Assembly (NCBI GenBank): GCA_023362775.1
Contig: JALMGJ010000020.1
Location: forward strand, 8,884,501 to 8,948,500
Source: Charina bottae
Lineage: Eukaryota; Chordata; Lepidosauria; Squamata; Charinaidae
DNA: 64,000 bases
Direction: 5' to 3'
The translations under genes and the position numbers were made by a program. Below the pieces are notes generated by a model, which saw nothing but the letters and a program-made list of their open reading frames with translations, had not been told where the DNA came from and searched no databases. Below are positions 1-9,932 of this stretch, piece after piece. Every line of letters starts with the position of its first letter. The stretch's first letter is position 1.

Positions 1-372
1 TTAGCAGCATGATAATCCATTTGGTTCAAGGGTAAAATATGCACATGAGGTGTGGGGAGGGGAAAGAACAGGTAGGTCTAGAGGATAGTGCTAGTTCCTG
101 CCATGACATACTATGGGTCTAAGCAAATAAGTATGTTCCTGATATATCACTTTGCCAAAGCTGATTCCATGGACAAATAAAAGCCAAGTTTTTCAGGAAA
201 AGAATGCCAGTTGGGGACTCTAGCAGGCCCCCGTTTTGACAAATTTGACTTAAGAGTCTGGTAACACAAGTGGTGGGAAGCCTGATACTATAGTTTCCCT
301 CCCAATCTTTCTAAACGGTATGGGCGTCCGACCTTTATTACTGTAGGCTATTATACAAGAAACGGAAAATAC
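1..372 (-). other. NRP2: NRP2 intron 6, partial
   Basis: This is the stretch downstream (in gene direction) of the exon 6 splice donor at 371-372. I looked on the minus strand for the next discoidin-domain exon and saw no matching coding sequence. No recognisable repeat is visible. The next exon should lie before position 1. Confidence 0.75.
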
Positions 373-542
373 CTGCAGGAATTCTTTGTTGTTATCCACA
401 TTAGGAGTCCATCCGTTATCATCACTATTGAGTCGGCTCTGTTGCGGAGTCCACCTGCCATCAGAGTATGTAGAGGAAGCCGTGATTTGCTCATTGGAGA
501 TCCGGCCAGATTCCATTCCCAGTGGACTGTTGCACTGGAAGT
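373..542 (-). CDS. NRP2: Neuropilin-2 exon 6: start of discoidin domain b1
   Basis: Part of neuropilin-2, a single-pass membrane co-receptor for class 3 semaphorins and VEGF family ligands. The exon begins in phase 1 (completing an Asn codon split with exon 5) and encodes 56 further residues, opening with FQCNSPLGMESGRI, the start of the first factor V/VIII type C (b1) domain. The paired Cys opening the domain, the LGMESG motif, TYSDGRW and NGWTP are all present. In the neuropilin family the Tyr and Asp of this region help form the pocket that binds C-terminal Arg of VEGF-type ligands. The acceptor is ctag at 543-546 and the donor begins gtattt at 372, which is a weak donor. It ends in phase 0 after LQ. 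The reading frame is open with no damage. Identity to mammalian NRP2 rather than NRP1 is clear from the residue pattern. Confidence 0.96.
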
Positions 543-1910
543 CTAGAATAGGCAGATTATGAAACTGAAGAGAAATCCTCCTACAGAACTGTATCATGAA
601 TCATTGCCACCAACTGTCTCCCAATATCCTATCAAATAAAATTGTTTGCGGTTGCTGAAGCGCAGAATTGCCTCTACAGATCTGCAAATAAAATGTCAGC
701 GTTCAGAAAAAGGAATACAAGGGCCCTATGAAATCCATTTTCAATTGTAGTGCAACTACTGCAAAGAGAAAGGTATAGAATTTTGCATGAAAAGCTGGGA
801 ATTTCACACTTTGCAAGCGGAATAAATATCGTGGAAGTGTTCACAGCTGATTACCAAATCATCTCTGATGAAGAGTTTTTGTGCAGCAAGCATACTTGTC
901 TATTATAGGTTTTTGGAGTTTGTTTAATGTTGTTTTCATTCTTATGGTAAAGAAAGAAAAGTAGAATCAAAACATCTGTAGGCAGACTGAGTTTGTGTTG
1001 ATCACAAGAGCTTACTTTTGATCATAAGTCCCAAACAAGAAGAAATGGAGGAGGAACAAACAGACAATCTGGAACTCTCCTCTCCTTGAGGATATTACCA
1101 GGTAGGCTGGGGCCATCTTTGGATGGTATTTCATTCTTTTTTTCTTTTCCAAAATTAAGGGTGGGAATGGGACCAAGAGGCTCTGAAATCAAAGTGTTTG
1201 GGGCCCATTTCAGCTATTTTTTTCTCCATTGCAAACTGATTTTCTTGTGTCTGTATGGAGGGAGGGTACTAAGCGTGGAGACGAAAGCTGTATGCTGTCC
1301 AGAGACCTCCACCTTCTATACCCATCCTTAACTCCTCCAATAGGTTGGATTTCCCATCCTTTCTGGTCACCAGATGATTTGCCCAAGAAGAGCGGGAGTG
1401 AGTTTTCTCCTGTTCTGCTTGGACAAGCTTTGCTTGTCCAAACAGAGTAAGAATGCAATTTGACAGGGTTCTGGGTGTAAACACATACGTATACAGCTGG
1501 AACCTATCAGTCAGCTTATTCTGGAATCCTGCCAGACTCTGCTCCTGCTGTGCCTGAACAAAGCAGGTGCCGGCTTGCCCAGGCAGAGCAGGAGTGAGAT
1601 CTGGGAACAATCCTCCTTTGGGTGTGCAAGTCCCTCCCAATTTGTGATCTCCCATCATATTTATTTATGATGTCTGGGGGTTGCAACCACAGTTTGGGAG
1701 CTCCTACAGTATTACACTATCTATTACCAGATAGAGTGGTCACCTTGCTGTCTAATCCCAAGCAAATGCTGATTGAGGCCTTGGCTTCCCTAAAAGCAGG
1801 TCTGGCCTAGCTTTAGCTGGTGGCAGTTTCCACATGTATCACAGTAAATGCAGAAGCCTTACTCTTGGATAACTAGAAGCTCTGTGTTGCATTTTCCATT
1901 GTCTAAATAT

Positions 1911-1987
1911 CCTTCCTTCCTTCCTTCCTTCCTTCCTTCCTTCCTTCCTTCCTTCCTTCATTCATTCATTCATTCATTCATTCATTC
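1911..1987. repeat. Compound microsatellite (CCTT)n(ATTC)n
   Basis: About 48 bp of CCTT repeats run directly into about 29 bp of ATTC repeats. It abuts the 3' end of a minus-strand CR1-type LINE fragment, so the ATTC part is plausibly grown from the LINE's own tail repeat. Confidence 0.97.
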
Positions 1988-2100
1988 GACTTATATTACC
2001 GCCTATCTCCCCCAATCGGGGGACCCTGGGCGGTTCACAATAAAACAAGGTTAAAAATACAAATACAAAATGATCATAGAATCATAGAGTATGTCATAGA
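1988..2100 (-). mobile_element. CR1/L3-type LINE 3' end fragment
   Basis: Contains the characteristic near-terminal block of squamate CR1/L3 elements, read here in reverse: ttaccgcctatctccccc followed by gaccctgggcggttcacaa. The same block occurs at 46236-46300 and, on the plus strand, at 10370-10420 and 60120-60170. Only the 3' end is present; the inner boundary is approximate. Confidence 0.7.
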
Positions 2101-2596
2101 AGTAATAGAATATCACACTTAAAAGAAAAAAAACTAAGATCTTACAAAAGACAAAGAAAGAACTGATAACATTGTAAGCATTCAAATTCCTAAATTCCAA
2201 ATGTAGCTTCAAGTGCCTCCCTATACAAAACAAAGTTCAAAGTAATTCTAACTCTAAATACCTTGATTTTGAAAGGAAAATGTTGAGATTTTAATGTTGT
2301 GTTTAGAATTTCTACAGCACTTTCATATACTGGTACTGAAGCTTGGATCTTAGCTTCAATATCTCACATGGGGGGAAGGGGAGAAAACAAAATATTATAG
2401 ATAGATTACTAAATTTAATGGGTGTAATGAAATTCAAATTCCAAATCTCAGTTATCAATGCTAAAATTGTTTAAATGTTACTTCTCCCCTCCAAATGTAA
2501 GGATCAGAAAATATATCAAATATAGATACATTCTTACTATGCTGTAGTCTAGAACCATGCTTGAAAATACTCAGACTGAACCAACTGCCAACTTAC

Positions 2597-2752
2597 TTTC
2601 TGGCGCCTCCTGCTGTACCAAATAATAGCGAGCAGAGAAGCCATCTTTAGCCACAGCCAAATCTGTGTGGAATGTGAGGGATAAGATGCCAGTAGTTGAG
2701 CGGATCTCTGAAAGAGTTTTAGTGCCACAGTACCTGCCAATCAAGGGCCCAA
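2597..2752 (-). CDS. NRP2: Neuropilin-2 exon 5: second half of CUB domain a2
   Basis: Encodes the C-terminal half of the second CUB domain of NRP2, a region that with CUB1 contributes to semaphorin binding. The exon starts in phase 1, completing a Val codon, and reads GPLIGRYCGTKT through FSARYYLVQQEAPE. The Cys of RYCG pairs, in the family, with a Cys in exon 4. The Asp of FHTDLA is the position of a CUB calcium ligand. The acceptor is ttttgcag ending at 2753 and the donor gtaagt starts at 2596. Length 156 nt keeps phase 1 at both ends, the same as exon 4. The frame is open. Compared with mammalian NRP2 as I recall it there are only conservative changes, for example Leu after KT and Ile after SE. 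Confidence 0.96.
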
Positions 2753-2925
2753 CTGCAAAAGAGATGAAAGAAAAACACTGTTTACTGACTCATAGGCATG
2801 TCCCCTCTTTGGTTGGAAAAGATGAAGAGGTAGACAGTTGAGGGAATAAATATGTCAACCAGATAAAATAAAACACTATAAAGATTTTTTTTTAAATAAC
2901 ACCATTAATATTAACACCCTTAGAT

Positions 2926-3185
2926 GGAGCCAGTCTGGTCTAGTGGTTAAGGCTCCAGGCTAGAAACCAGGTGGCTGAGAGTTCTAGTCCCGCCTGAGGC
3001 AGGAAAGCCGGCTGGGTGACCTTGGGCCAGTCACTCTCTCTCAGCCCAACCCACCTCACAGGGTTGCTGTTGTGGGGAAAATAGGAGGAGGAAGGAGTAT
3101 TAGGTATGTTCGCCGCCTTCGGTTATTTATAAAAATAATGAAGGTGGGATATAAAATAAATAATAAATTATAATAATAAATAAAT
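2926..3185 (+). mobile_element. tRNA-derived SINE with CR1-like tail
   Basis: The head reads ggagccagtctggtctagtg, resembling a tRNA-type Pol III promoter A box, followed by a B-box-like gagttctagtcccgcct. The middle has the common squamate block ccttgggccagtcactctct. The tail (gttcgccgcc, then aaggtgggatataaaataa) differs from the BovB-like tail of the related copy at 21037, so two SINE types share one head. It ends in an A/T-rich AATAA run into which the BovB is inserted. Confidence 0.8.
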
Positions 3186-3195
3186 AATATGTATT

Positions 3196-6100
3196 TCCCC
3201 TTCATGGATCACTGCCTTGTCGTGGCGAAGGGGCTTGCATAACTCAATGAAGTCAGGTCAAGAAGAACAGGTCATGATGGAGAGTTCTGACAAAACGTGG
3301 TCCACTGGAGGAGGAAATGGCAAACCACTCCAGTATCCTTGCCAAGAAAACCCATGGACAGTATCAAAAGGCTAAAAGATATGACGCCGGAAGATGAGCC
3401 CCTCAGGTCGGAAGGTGTCCAAAATGCTACTGGGGAAGAGCGGAGGGCAATTCCGAGTAGCTCCAGAAAGTGTGAAACGGCTGGGCCAAAGCCGAAAGGA
3501 CGCTCAGTTGTGGATGTGTCTGGAAGTGGAAGGAAAGTCCGATGCTGTAAAGAACAATATTGCATAGGAACCTGGAATGTAAGAACTATGAATCAAGGTA
3601 AGCTGGATGTGGTCAAACATGAGATGACAAGATTGAACATCGACATATTGGGAATCAGCGAACTAAAATGGACAGGAATGGGCGAATTTAATTCAGGAGA
3701 CCATTATATATACTACTGTGGGCAAGAATCCCTTAGAAGAAATGGAGTAGCTCTCATAGTCAATAAAAGAGTGGGAAAGGCAGTACTGGGGTACAACCTC
3801 AAAAACGACAGAATGCTTTCAGTTCGAATCCAAGGCAAACCATTCAACATCACAGTGATCCAAGTCTATGCCCCAACCACTGATGCCAAAGAAGCTGAAG
3901 TTGACCGGTTCTATGAAGACCTACAACACCTTCTAGAACTAACACCAAAAAAAGATGTCCTTTTCATCATAGGGGACTGGAATGCTAAGGTAGGAAGTCA
4001 AAAAATAACCGGAATAACAGGCAAGTTCGGCCTCGGAGTACAAAATGAAGCAGGGCAAAGGCTAATAGAGTTTTGTCAAGAGAACACGCTGGTCATAGCA
4101 AACACTCTTTTCCAACAACACAAGAGACGACTCTACACATGGACATCACCAGATGGTCAATACCGAAATCAGATTGATTATATACTTTGCAGCCAAAGAT
4201 GGAGAAGCTCTATACAATCAGCAAAAACAAGACCTGGAGCTGACTGTGGCTCAGATCATGAGCTTCTTATTGCAAAATTTAGGCTTAAATTGAAGAATGT
4301 AGAGAAAACCACTAGACCAATCAGGTATGACCTAAATCATATCCCTTATGAATATACAGTGGAAGTGAGGAATAGATTTAAAGGATTAGATCTGGTAGAC
4401 AGAGTGCCTGAAGAACTATGGATGGAGGTTCGTAACATTGTACAGGAGGCAGCAACTAAAACCATCCCAAAGAAAAAGAAATGCAAGAAAGCAAAGTGGC
4501 TGACTGATGAGGCTTTACAAATAGCTGAGGAAAGAAGGGAAGCAAAAGGCAAGGGAGAAAGGGAAAGATATAAACAACTGAATGCAGAATTCCAGAGAAT
4601 AGCAAGGAGAGATAAGAAGGCCTTCTTAAATGAACAATGCAAAGAAATCGAGGAAAACAATAGAATGGGGAAGACTAGAGATCTCTTCAAGAAAATCGGA
4701 GATATCAAGGGAACGTTTTGTGCAAAGATGGGCATGATAAAGGACAAAAAAGGCAGGGACCTAACAGAAGCAGAAGAGATTAAGAAGAGGTGGCAAGAAT
4801 ACACAGAAGAACTATACAAGAAAGATCTTAATATCCCTGATAAATACGATGGTGTGGTCACTGACCTTGAGCCGGACATCCTAGAGAGTGAAGTCAAGTG
4901 GGCCTTAGGAAGCATTACTAACAACAAAGCTAGCGGAGAAGACAGTATCCCAGCTGAGCTATTTAAAATCCTAAAAGATGATGCTGTTAAAGTGCTGCAC
5001 TCAATATGCCAACAAATTTGGAAAACTCAACAGTGGCCACAGGATTGGAAAAGGTCAGTTTACGTTCCAATTCCAAAGAAAGGCAATGCCAAAGAATGTT
5101 CAAACTACCGTACAATTGCGCTCATTTCACATGCCAGCAAGGTTATGCTCAAAATCCTACAAGCTAGGCTTCAGCAGCATGTGAACCGAGAACTACCAGA
5201 AGTGCAAGCTGGGTTTCGAAGAGGCAGAGGAACTAGAGATCAGATTGCCAACATTCGCTGGATCATGGAAAAAGCAAGAGAGTTCCAGAAAAACATCTAC
5301 TTCTGCTTCATTGACTACGCTAAAGCCTTTGATTGTGTGGATCACAACAAACTGTGGCAAATTCTTAAAGAGATGGGAGTACCAGACCACCTTACCTGTC
5401 TCCTGAGAAACCTGTATGTGGGTCAAGAAGCAACAGTTAGAACCGGACATGGAACAACCGACTGGTTCAAAATTGGGAAAGGAGTACGACAAGGCTGTAT
5501 ATTATCACCCTGCTTATTTAACTTATATGCAGAGTACATCATGAGAAATGCCGGGCTGGATGAATCACAAGCCGGAGTTAAGATTGCCGGGATAAATATC
5601 AACAACCTCAGATATGCAGACGATACCACCCTAATGGCAGAAAGTGAAGAGGAACTAAAGAGCCTCTTGATGAGGGTGAAAGAGGAGAGTGCAAAAGCTG
5701 GCTTGAAACTCAACATTAAAAAAACCCAGATCATGGCATCTGGTCCCATCACTTCCTGGCAAATAGAAGGGGAAGAAATGGAAGCAGTGACAGATTTTAT
5801 TTTCTTGGGCTCCAAGATCACCGCAGACGGTGACTGCAGCCATGAAATTAAAAGACGCTTGCTCCTTGGAAGGAAAGCTATGGCAAACCTAGACAGCATA
5901 TTAAAAAGCAGAGACATCACCTTGCCGACAAAGGTCCGTATAGTTAAAGCTATGGTTTTTCCAGTAGCAATGTATGGCTGTGAGAGTTGGACCATAAGGA
6001 AGGCTGAGCGCCGAAGAATTGATGCTTTCGAGCTGTGGTGCTGGAGAAGACTCTTGAGAGTCCCTTGGACTGCAAGGAGGTCAAACCAGTCAATCCTAAA

Positions 6101-6394
6101 GGAAATCAACCCTGACTGCTCATTGGAAGGACAGATGCTGAAGCTGAAGCTCAAATACTTTGGCCACCTAATGAGAAGAGAGGACTCACTGGAAAAGACC
6201 CTGATGCTGGGAAAGACTGAGGGCAAAAGGAGAAGGGGACGGCAGAGGATGAGATGGTTAGATAGCATCACCGATGTAATGAACATGAATTTGAGTAAAC
6301 TCCGAGAGACAGTGGAGGACAGGAAGGCCTGGCGTGCTATGGTCCATGAGGTCACGAAGAGTCGGACACGACTGAACGACTGAACAACAACAAC
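3196..6394 (+). mobile_element. Full-length BovB (RTE clade) LINE
   Basis: A complete non-LTR retrotransposon of the BovB family, well known for its patchy distribution in squamates and ruminants. The ends are fixed by a perfect 10-bp target-site duplication, aatatgtatt, at 3186-3195 and 6395-6404. The 5' UTR of about 100 bp precedes one long ORF; the 3' end is short and finishes with gactgaacaacaacaac. It lies in NRP2 intron 4, antisense to the gene. It inserted in the A/T-rich tail of a SINE. The intact ORF, full length and perfect duplication indicate a young insertion. The alternative that it is an old copy preserved by chance is unlikely. Confidence 0.96.
3297..6383 (+). CDS. BovB endonuclease-reverse transcriptase polyprotein
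   Basis: An uninterrupted 1028-residue ORF that would carry out target-primed reverse transcription in the nucleus. An apurinic-type endonuclease domain spans about residues 88-330: TWN at 92-94, SE at 121-122, GDWNAKVG at 226-233, QIDYI at 292-296 and GSDHE at 318-322. A basic linker (KKKKCKKAKW, about 392-401) follows. The reverse transcriptase spans about 540-830, with FIDYAKAFD at 671-679 and the catalytic YADD at 773-776. The C-terminal part has the family's conserved WCWRRLLRVPW at 914-924 and ends in KSRTRLND. All catalytic residues I can recognise are present, so the protein could be functional. The start is the first Met of the open frame; a downstream Met cannot be excluded. Its expression would need its own 5' UTR promoter, which I cannot see directly. 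Confidence 0.95.
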   Translation: MVHWRRKWQTTPVSLPRKPMDSIKRLKDMTPEDEPLRSEGVQNATGEERRAIPSSSRKCETAGPKPKGRSVVDVSGSGRKVRCCKEQYCIGTWNVRTMNQGKLDVVKHEMTRLNIDILGISELKWTGMGEFNSGDHYIYYCGQESLRRNGVALIVNKRVGKAVLGYNLKNDRMLSVRIQGKPFNITVIQVYAPTTDAKEAEVDRFYEDLQHLLELTPKKDVLFIIGDWNAKVGSQKITGITGKFGLGVQNEAGQRLIEFCQENTLVIANTLFQQHKRRLYTWTSPDGQYRNQIDYILCSQRWRSSIQSAKTRPGADCGSDHELLIAKFRLKLKNVEKTTRPIRYDLNHIPYEYTVEVRNRFKGLDLVDRVPEELWMEVRNIVQEAATKTIPKKKKCKKAKWLTDEALQIAEERREAKGKGERERYKQLNAEFQRIARRDKKAFLNEQCKEIEENNRMGKTRDLFKKIGDIKGTFCAKMGMIKDKKGRDLTEAEEIKKRWQEYTEELYKKDLNIPDKYDGVVTDLEPDILESEVKWALGSITNNKASGEDSIPAELFKILKDDAVKVLHSICQQIWKTQQWPQDWKRSVYVPIPKKGNAKECSNYRTIALISHASKVMLKILQARLQQHVNRELPEVQAGFRRGRGTRDQIANIRWIMEKAREFQKNIYFCFIDYAKAFDCVDHNKLWQILKEMGVPDHLTCLLRNLYVGQEATVRTGHGTTDWFKIGKGVRQGCILSPCLFNLYAEYIMRNAGLDESQAGVKIAGININNLRYADDTTLMAESEEELKSLLMRVKEESAKAGLKLNIKKTQIMASGPITSWQIEGEEMEAVTDFIFLGSKITADGDCSHEIKRRLLLGRKAMANLDSILKSRDITLPTKVRIVKAMVFPVAMYGCESWTIRKAERRRIDAFELWCWRRLLRVPWTARRSNQSILKEINPDCSLEGQMLKLKLKYFGHLMRREDSLEKTLMLGKTEGKRRRGRQRMRWLDSITDVMNMNLSKLRETVEDRKAWRAMVHEVTKSRTRLND

Positions 6395-7272
6395 AATATG
6401 TATTATGCTACAAATTTTCAGGAGCTTTTCCTTGCAGACAAGTATTGAGACAAATAAATCTTTGTATTTCATATGAGTTGCATAAAATGCCTACCTTAGA
6501 CACTTTTTAACATTCCAGACCTCATCCTAATTGATGAGTGATTTTAGATAAATAACTATATAACTTACCTGGAAATAAATCCCACTGAAGAGAATTTGGC
6601 ATCTGAGAAGAAAAGGCATATGACATATCTACTGTACATCTGTATAGTCCCCCCTCCCCAACACACACACACTAATAGATATTCTTACTCACAGGAAACA
6701 AACAGGAATTTATGTACTCATGAAAAGACTAATCCAGAGCTATTTACATTTTTAACACATGCATTGTTTCCCTGACATGTAAAATTACAGTTGATGTGTT
6801 CACGGATAATATTTTTCAGCCCCTTTTCCACAAAAATGTTTATGATAATTATATGCAGAACTTTCCTATATGCAACTTAGTGTAGGGACTGTTTTTTTTT
6901 TAAATTATTGTCCTGTTTTCTAACTAGAAGTTCAGGATAATTCAGTGGCTCAAAGATTTCACTTTCTCATCTAATTATATAAATCAGGTTACTGACTTGT
7001 CTAAAGTGGTTTCACTGTCACCTAAAATCACACCAAGGCAGCAGGAAGGCACCACTGCTAGTGCATGAAACAAAGAAGAAATTTCATTTCCCTTCAGGGT
7101 TAATTTTTGTTCCTTTCTAAGAACAAAGCAACAATATATGAGATTGCAGGAAGCAATGACAACATTGGTAATTTATGGTTGTTACAGAATTCTTCCGTCT
7201 CAAAATGAATAGTTTGCTTGACAATGGCCATCCAGAGCAGGAAACCCTGGCAGTGCATCCTTTAGCCCTTAC

Positions 7273-7503
7273 CTTGAGGAATACCATCCCAGATGTCCAG
7301 CCAATCATATTTACAATCTCCCTCCCCAACTTGCAGAGGGTCATGCTCTAGGTCAAACGTTAAAAACTGAAGGACGATCTCCATTTTCGGCTTGGCCATA
7401 ATTGTGAAAGCGCAGTCCAAATTGTGTGGATACTTATCCGGAAAGCCTGGGGATTCAATGGTGCCGTTTGAATTGGTGAAGTTTCTAGAACAGTCTTCGG
7501 AGC
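7273..7503 (-). CDS. NRP2: Neuropilin-2 exon 4: first half of CUB domain a2
   Basis: Starts in phase 1 with SEDCSRNF and ends KYDWLDIWDGIPQ, encoding the first half of the second CUB domain. Family landmarks present: the two Cys of SEDC and LDCAF, the Cys of GDCKYD, the Glu of FDLEHD and the Asp of KYDW, which correspond to CUB calcium ligands. Two N-glycosylation sequons, NFT and NGT, lie near the start. The acceptor is ccgtag ending at 7504 and the donor gtaagg begins at 7272. Length 231 nt, phase 1 at both ends. The last full codon is CAA (Gln) where mammalian NRP2 has His as I recall it. The next codon is split G|TT (Val) with exon 5. The frame is open and unbroken. Confidence 0.97.
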
Positions 7504-9292
7504 CTACGGAAAGAGACAAGAAGGCCGAGGCTGAGCGTTAGCCTCATCAGCCACTTCCCTTACGGCAGGCAGGCTGAGCTATGTTAGTCATAAGCGTCCT
7601 TTTTAAGCACTTAAATCCCTCATGCAGAAAATTGCTCCTGCCTTGCAAAAGTATTAATTATTAATATCATTGTCCCCATTTCATTTTCCATCCAAGTGGC
7701 AATTCTCAGGGAAACAACACCTGCAGACTAGCAGCTGAAGCCTTGAAGAATAGCACATCTTTAACAATGACTAAGCTAAGGCTGTTTGGGATAGGCAGGG
7801 GCATGTGAGAAGGGTTCTGGTGGAAACCGAAACAGAGCTGCCTTTCTCCCTCATCCACGGTAATCATCAAAACTGAAATGCCAGTTATTTCTATCCTTAA
7901 GGAATGCCTTTCTAACTGCCAGCCGTGGGGACAATATTACCATTTATTTAGGGATGACCCCAACACTGGCCCTCATTGTGCTACAGCAGCTAAGTGCCTT
8001 CTATTTTTTGCAGACCCAAGGTGCCTAAGGGAGAAGGAGACCACATTCTCTCCAGGCTATGACTGCATTAAGGCTCTTGCTCTGCAGAGAGCAGACAATT
8101 AACAATCGAATTCTCTAGGCTGTGGGTCACTAAGAGGAGGGAAGTGGGCAGAGAATGTTACAAGCCCCTCTGGTTCCACAACTGTAGCCGAAGATTACCT
8201 TTCACAGCTCTTGGGACGTTTGCTTTTCCATGGAAAAGTTAATACAATTCCTATGACCACCCCAACAAACTGCATGGACCTTTGCTTCTCCTGAAGAAGC
8301 AGGGCTGGACTTAAACACATGGGACCAAACAAGCCTGTGGAAATCTATTTAAATCAAATGTCATGCAAAACAAGTGAGATTTAACTGGATTGCTGGACAA
8401 TTTAAATTTTAATTTACCAGCCCTGATACAGACGTCTGAAAACAAATAATCAAATCTGTTAACAGTACAGACCCCGCATAACTGGGTTTCATGAAAAGAC
8501 AGTTTCAAACTATGTTTGAGAGTGTATATTTCAAACATTATACTTATGCATTATGTTTTTGGGGGGAGAGAGTTAATTTTAAAGGGTTGTAGTCCACAAT
8601 ATAATACACATATAGAACTTTTAGGAATGTTAACATTTTTCCAGGGACTGACCAATATCCTAATCACTGAATGACGCTTGGATTCTAATAAATTACTCGA
8701 TGGTCATGTATGTTTGAATACAAACCTGTAGAAACCACTAAAACCCTGAGATGCATTAAGTGCAGCTACACCCAAAACACATTCTCTTTAAATGAAAAAA
8801 AAAAAACTCTGAGCCCAGAGTCCCAGAGCTGAGATAACAAAAAACAAAGCAACAACCAAAAATGAACCCCCAAAATTGTTCCTGTAGTTCCCTCCAATGT
8901 TATTTATTTGAATAACAAAACTGAGAGGGAAAGATTTTTCCCCCCCAGTTGCTGAAGAGTGGGGAATTAGAATTCCTTGCTAATCTTCTTTTAATTTTAC
9001 TTTATTTTAATGTATATTTAAAAGTGCAGTCAAGAGAAAAAAGAGAACAAATAAATAAAGATACAAAAAACAAAGAAAAACCTTAATTCAAACCATCATG
9101 AAATCTGCCTCTGCATTCTGGCTACCACCACTTACCGGTGTAGCAATACCCACAATATTCATACTGGGGGTGAGGATCTGATGGTTAAGCATCCAATAGC
9201 TCTCCACTGCTCTGCCCCAAGTAACATATTTGATAATCCCAGGAAGGAAGATAGTGGCAAAACAAATTTTAGAGAAGGAATTCAGCAGAGAT

Positions 9293-9912
9293 GTCCTTTA
9301 CATTTATAGACTGCCGAATCTCTAAGGACCCTTGGTGGTTTATAGATAAGATACACAAGAAACAATATGCAATGAAGAAAAAGTACACAAAGAAGGAAAA
9401 ACATAGAAGAAATTTAAATTAACCAAACCAAAGTATAATCAGACCCAAATGGGATCAAGGCCTAAATATCTTCTGGAAGAGCTGTTTGGAGCAGCTTCTG
9501 GAAGGTGCAGTGGGAGCCAACCAGCATGCCTAACTGGGAGGTTATTCCAAAGAACAGGTACGGCCATTAAAAAGCAGTGCGATCAAATGTGGCTCCCCTC
9601 ACCTCCTTAAAGCGGGCACCACTAATAGTTTTTCCTGGGTAGATCTAACTGGCTGGGCCAATTCCAGTGGGAGGATGCAGTCTTACAAATAACTAGGTGA
9701 GAAGCCATGGTTAGTATTAGCATTTTAGATTGCACCCAGAAGCCTGTTGGCCACCAGTGCACGACCCCCAGCACTGGTGTAAGGAGGGGCAGATATCCAG
9801 CCCAGAAGTGGCAGAAGATACCTTAATACTCTCCTTAGTTCTACTGCCGAAGCCAAGCAGATCTGCCCCTGCAAAGAAGGATGCTGTGGGAGAACTGTAT
9901 CAGCTGCTCTTA
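9293..9912 (-). mobile_element. Old LINE 3'-region remnant (CR1/L3-like)
   Basis: The left end resembles a degraded CR1/L3 tail in reverse (ttatagactgccga, then tggtttataga). Blocks to the right, such as ggccaattccagtgggagg and agcactggtgtaaggagg, resemble the long 3' region of an amniote LINE family that I recognise only loosely. It is highly diverged, with no coding capacity. Boundaries are approximate; the right end may be cut by the Penelope-like insertion. Confidence 0.45.
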
Positions 9913-9932
9913 GGAAAAACATTAAATAAATA

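Larger units (their letters stand above)
543..2596 (-). other. NRP2: NRP2 intron 5
   Basis: A 2.05-kb intron bounded by the exon 5 donor (gtaagt, read on the minus strand from 2596) and the exon 6 acceptor at 543-546. It holds a compound CCTT/ATTC microsatellite and a CR1-type 3' end near 1911-2100. The rest looks unique, with no recognisable gene. Confidence 0.9.
2753..7272 (-). other. NRP2: NRP2 intron 4
   Basis: A 4.5-kb intron, of which about 3.2 kb is a single full-length BovB insertion on the opposite strand (3196-6394), preceded by a tRNA-derived SINE (2926-3185). From 6405 to 7272 I see AT-rich sequence with a short CA run near 6660 and no recognisable gene or repeat family. Confidence 0.9.

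Noticed and set aside
5423..6472. A 349-codon minus-strand open frame
   Set aside because: It is the antisense shadow of the intact BovB reverse transcriptase ORF.
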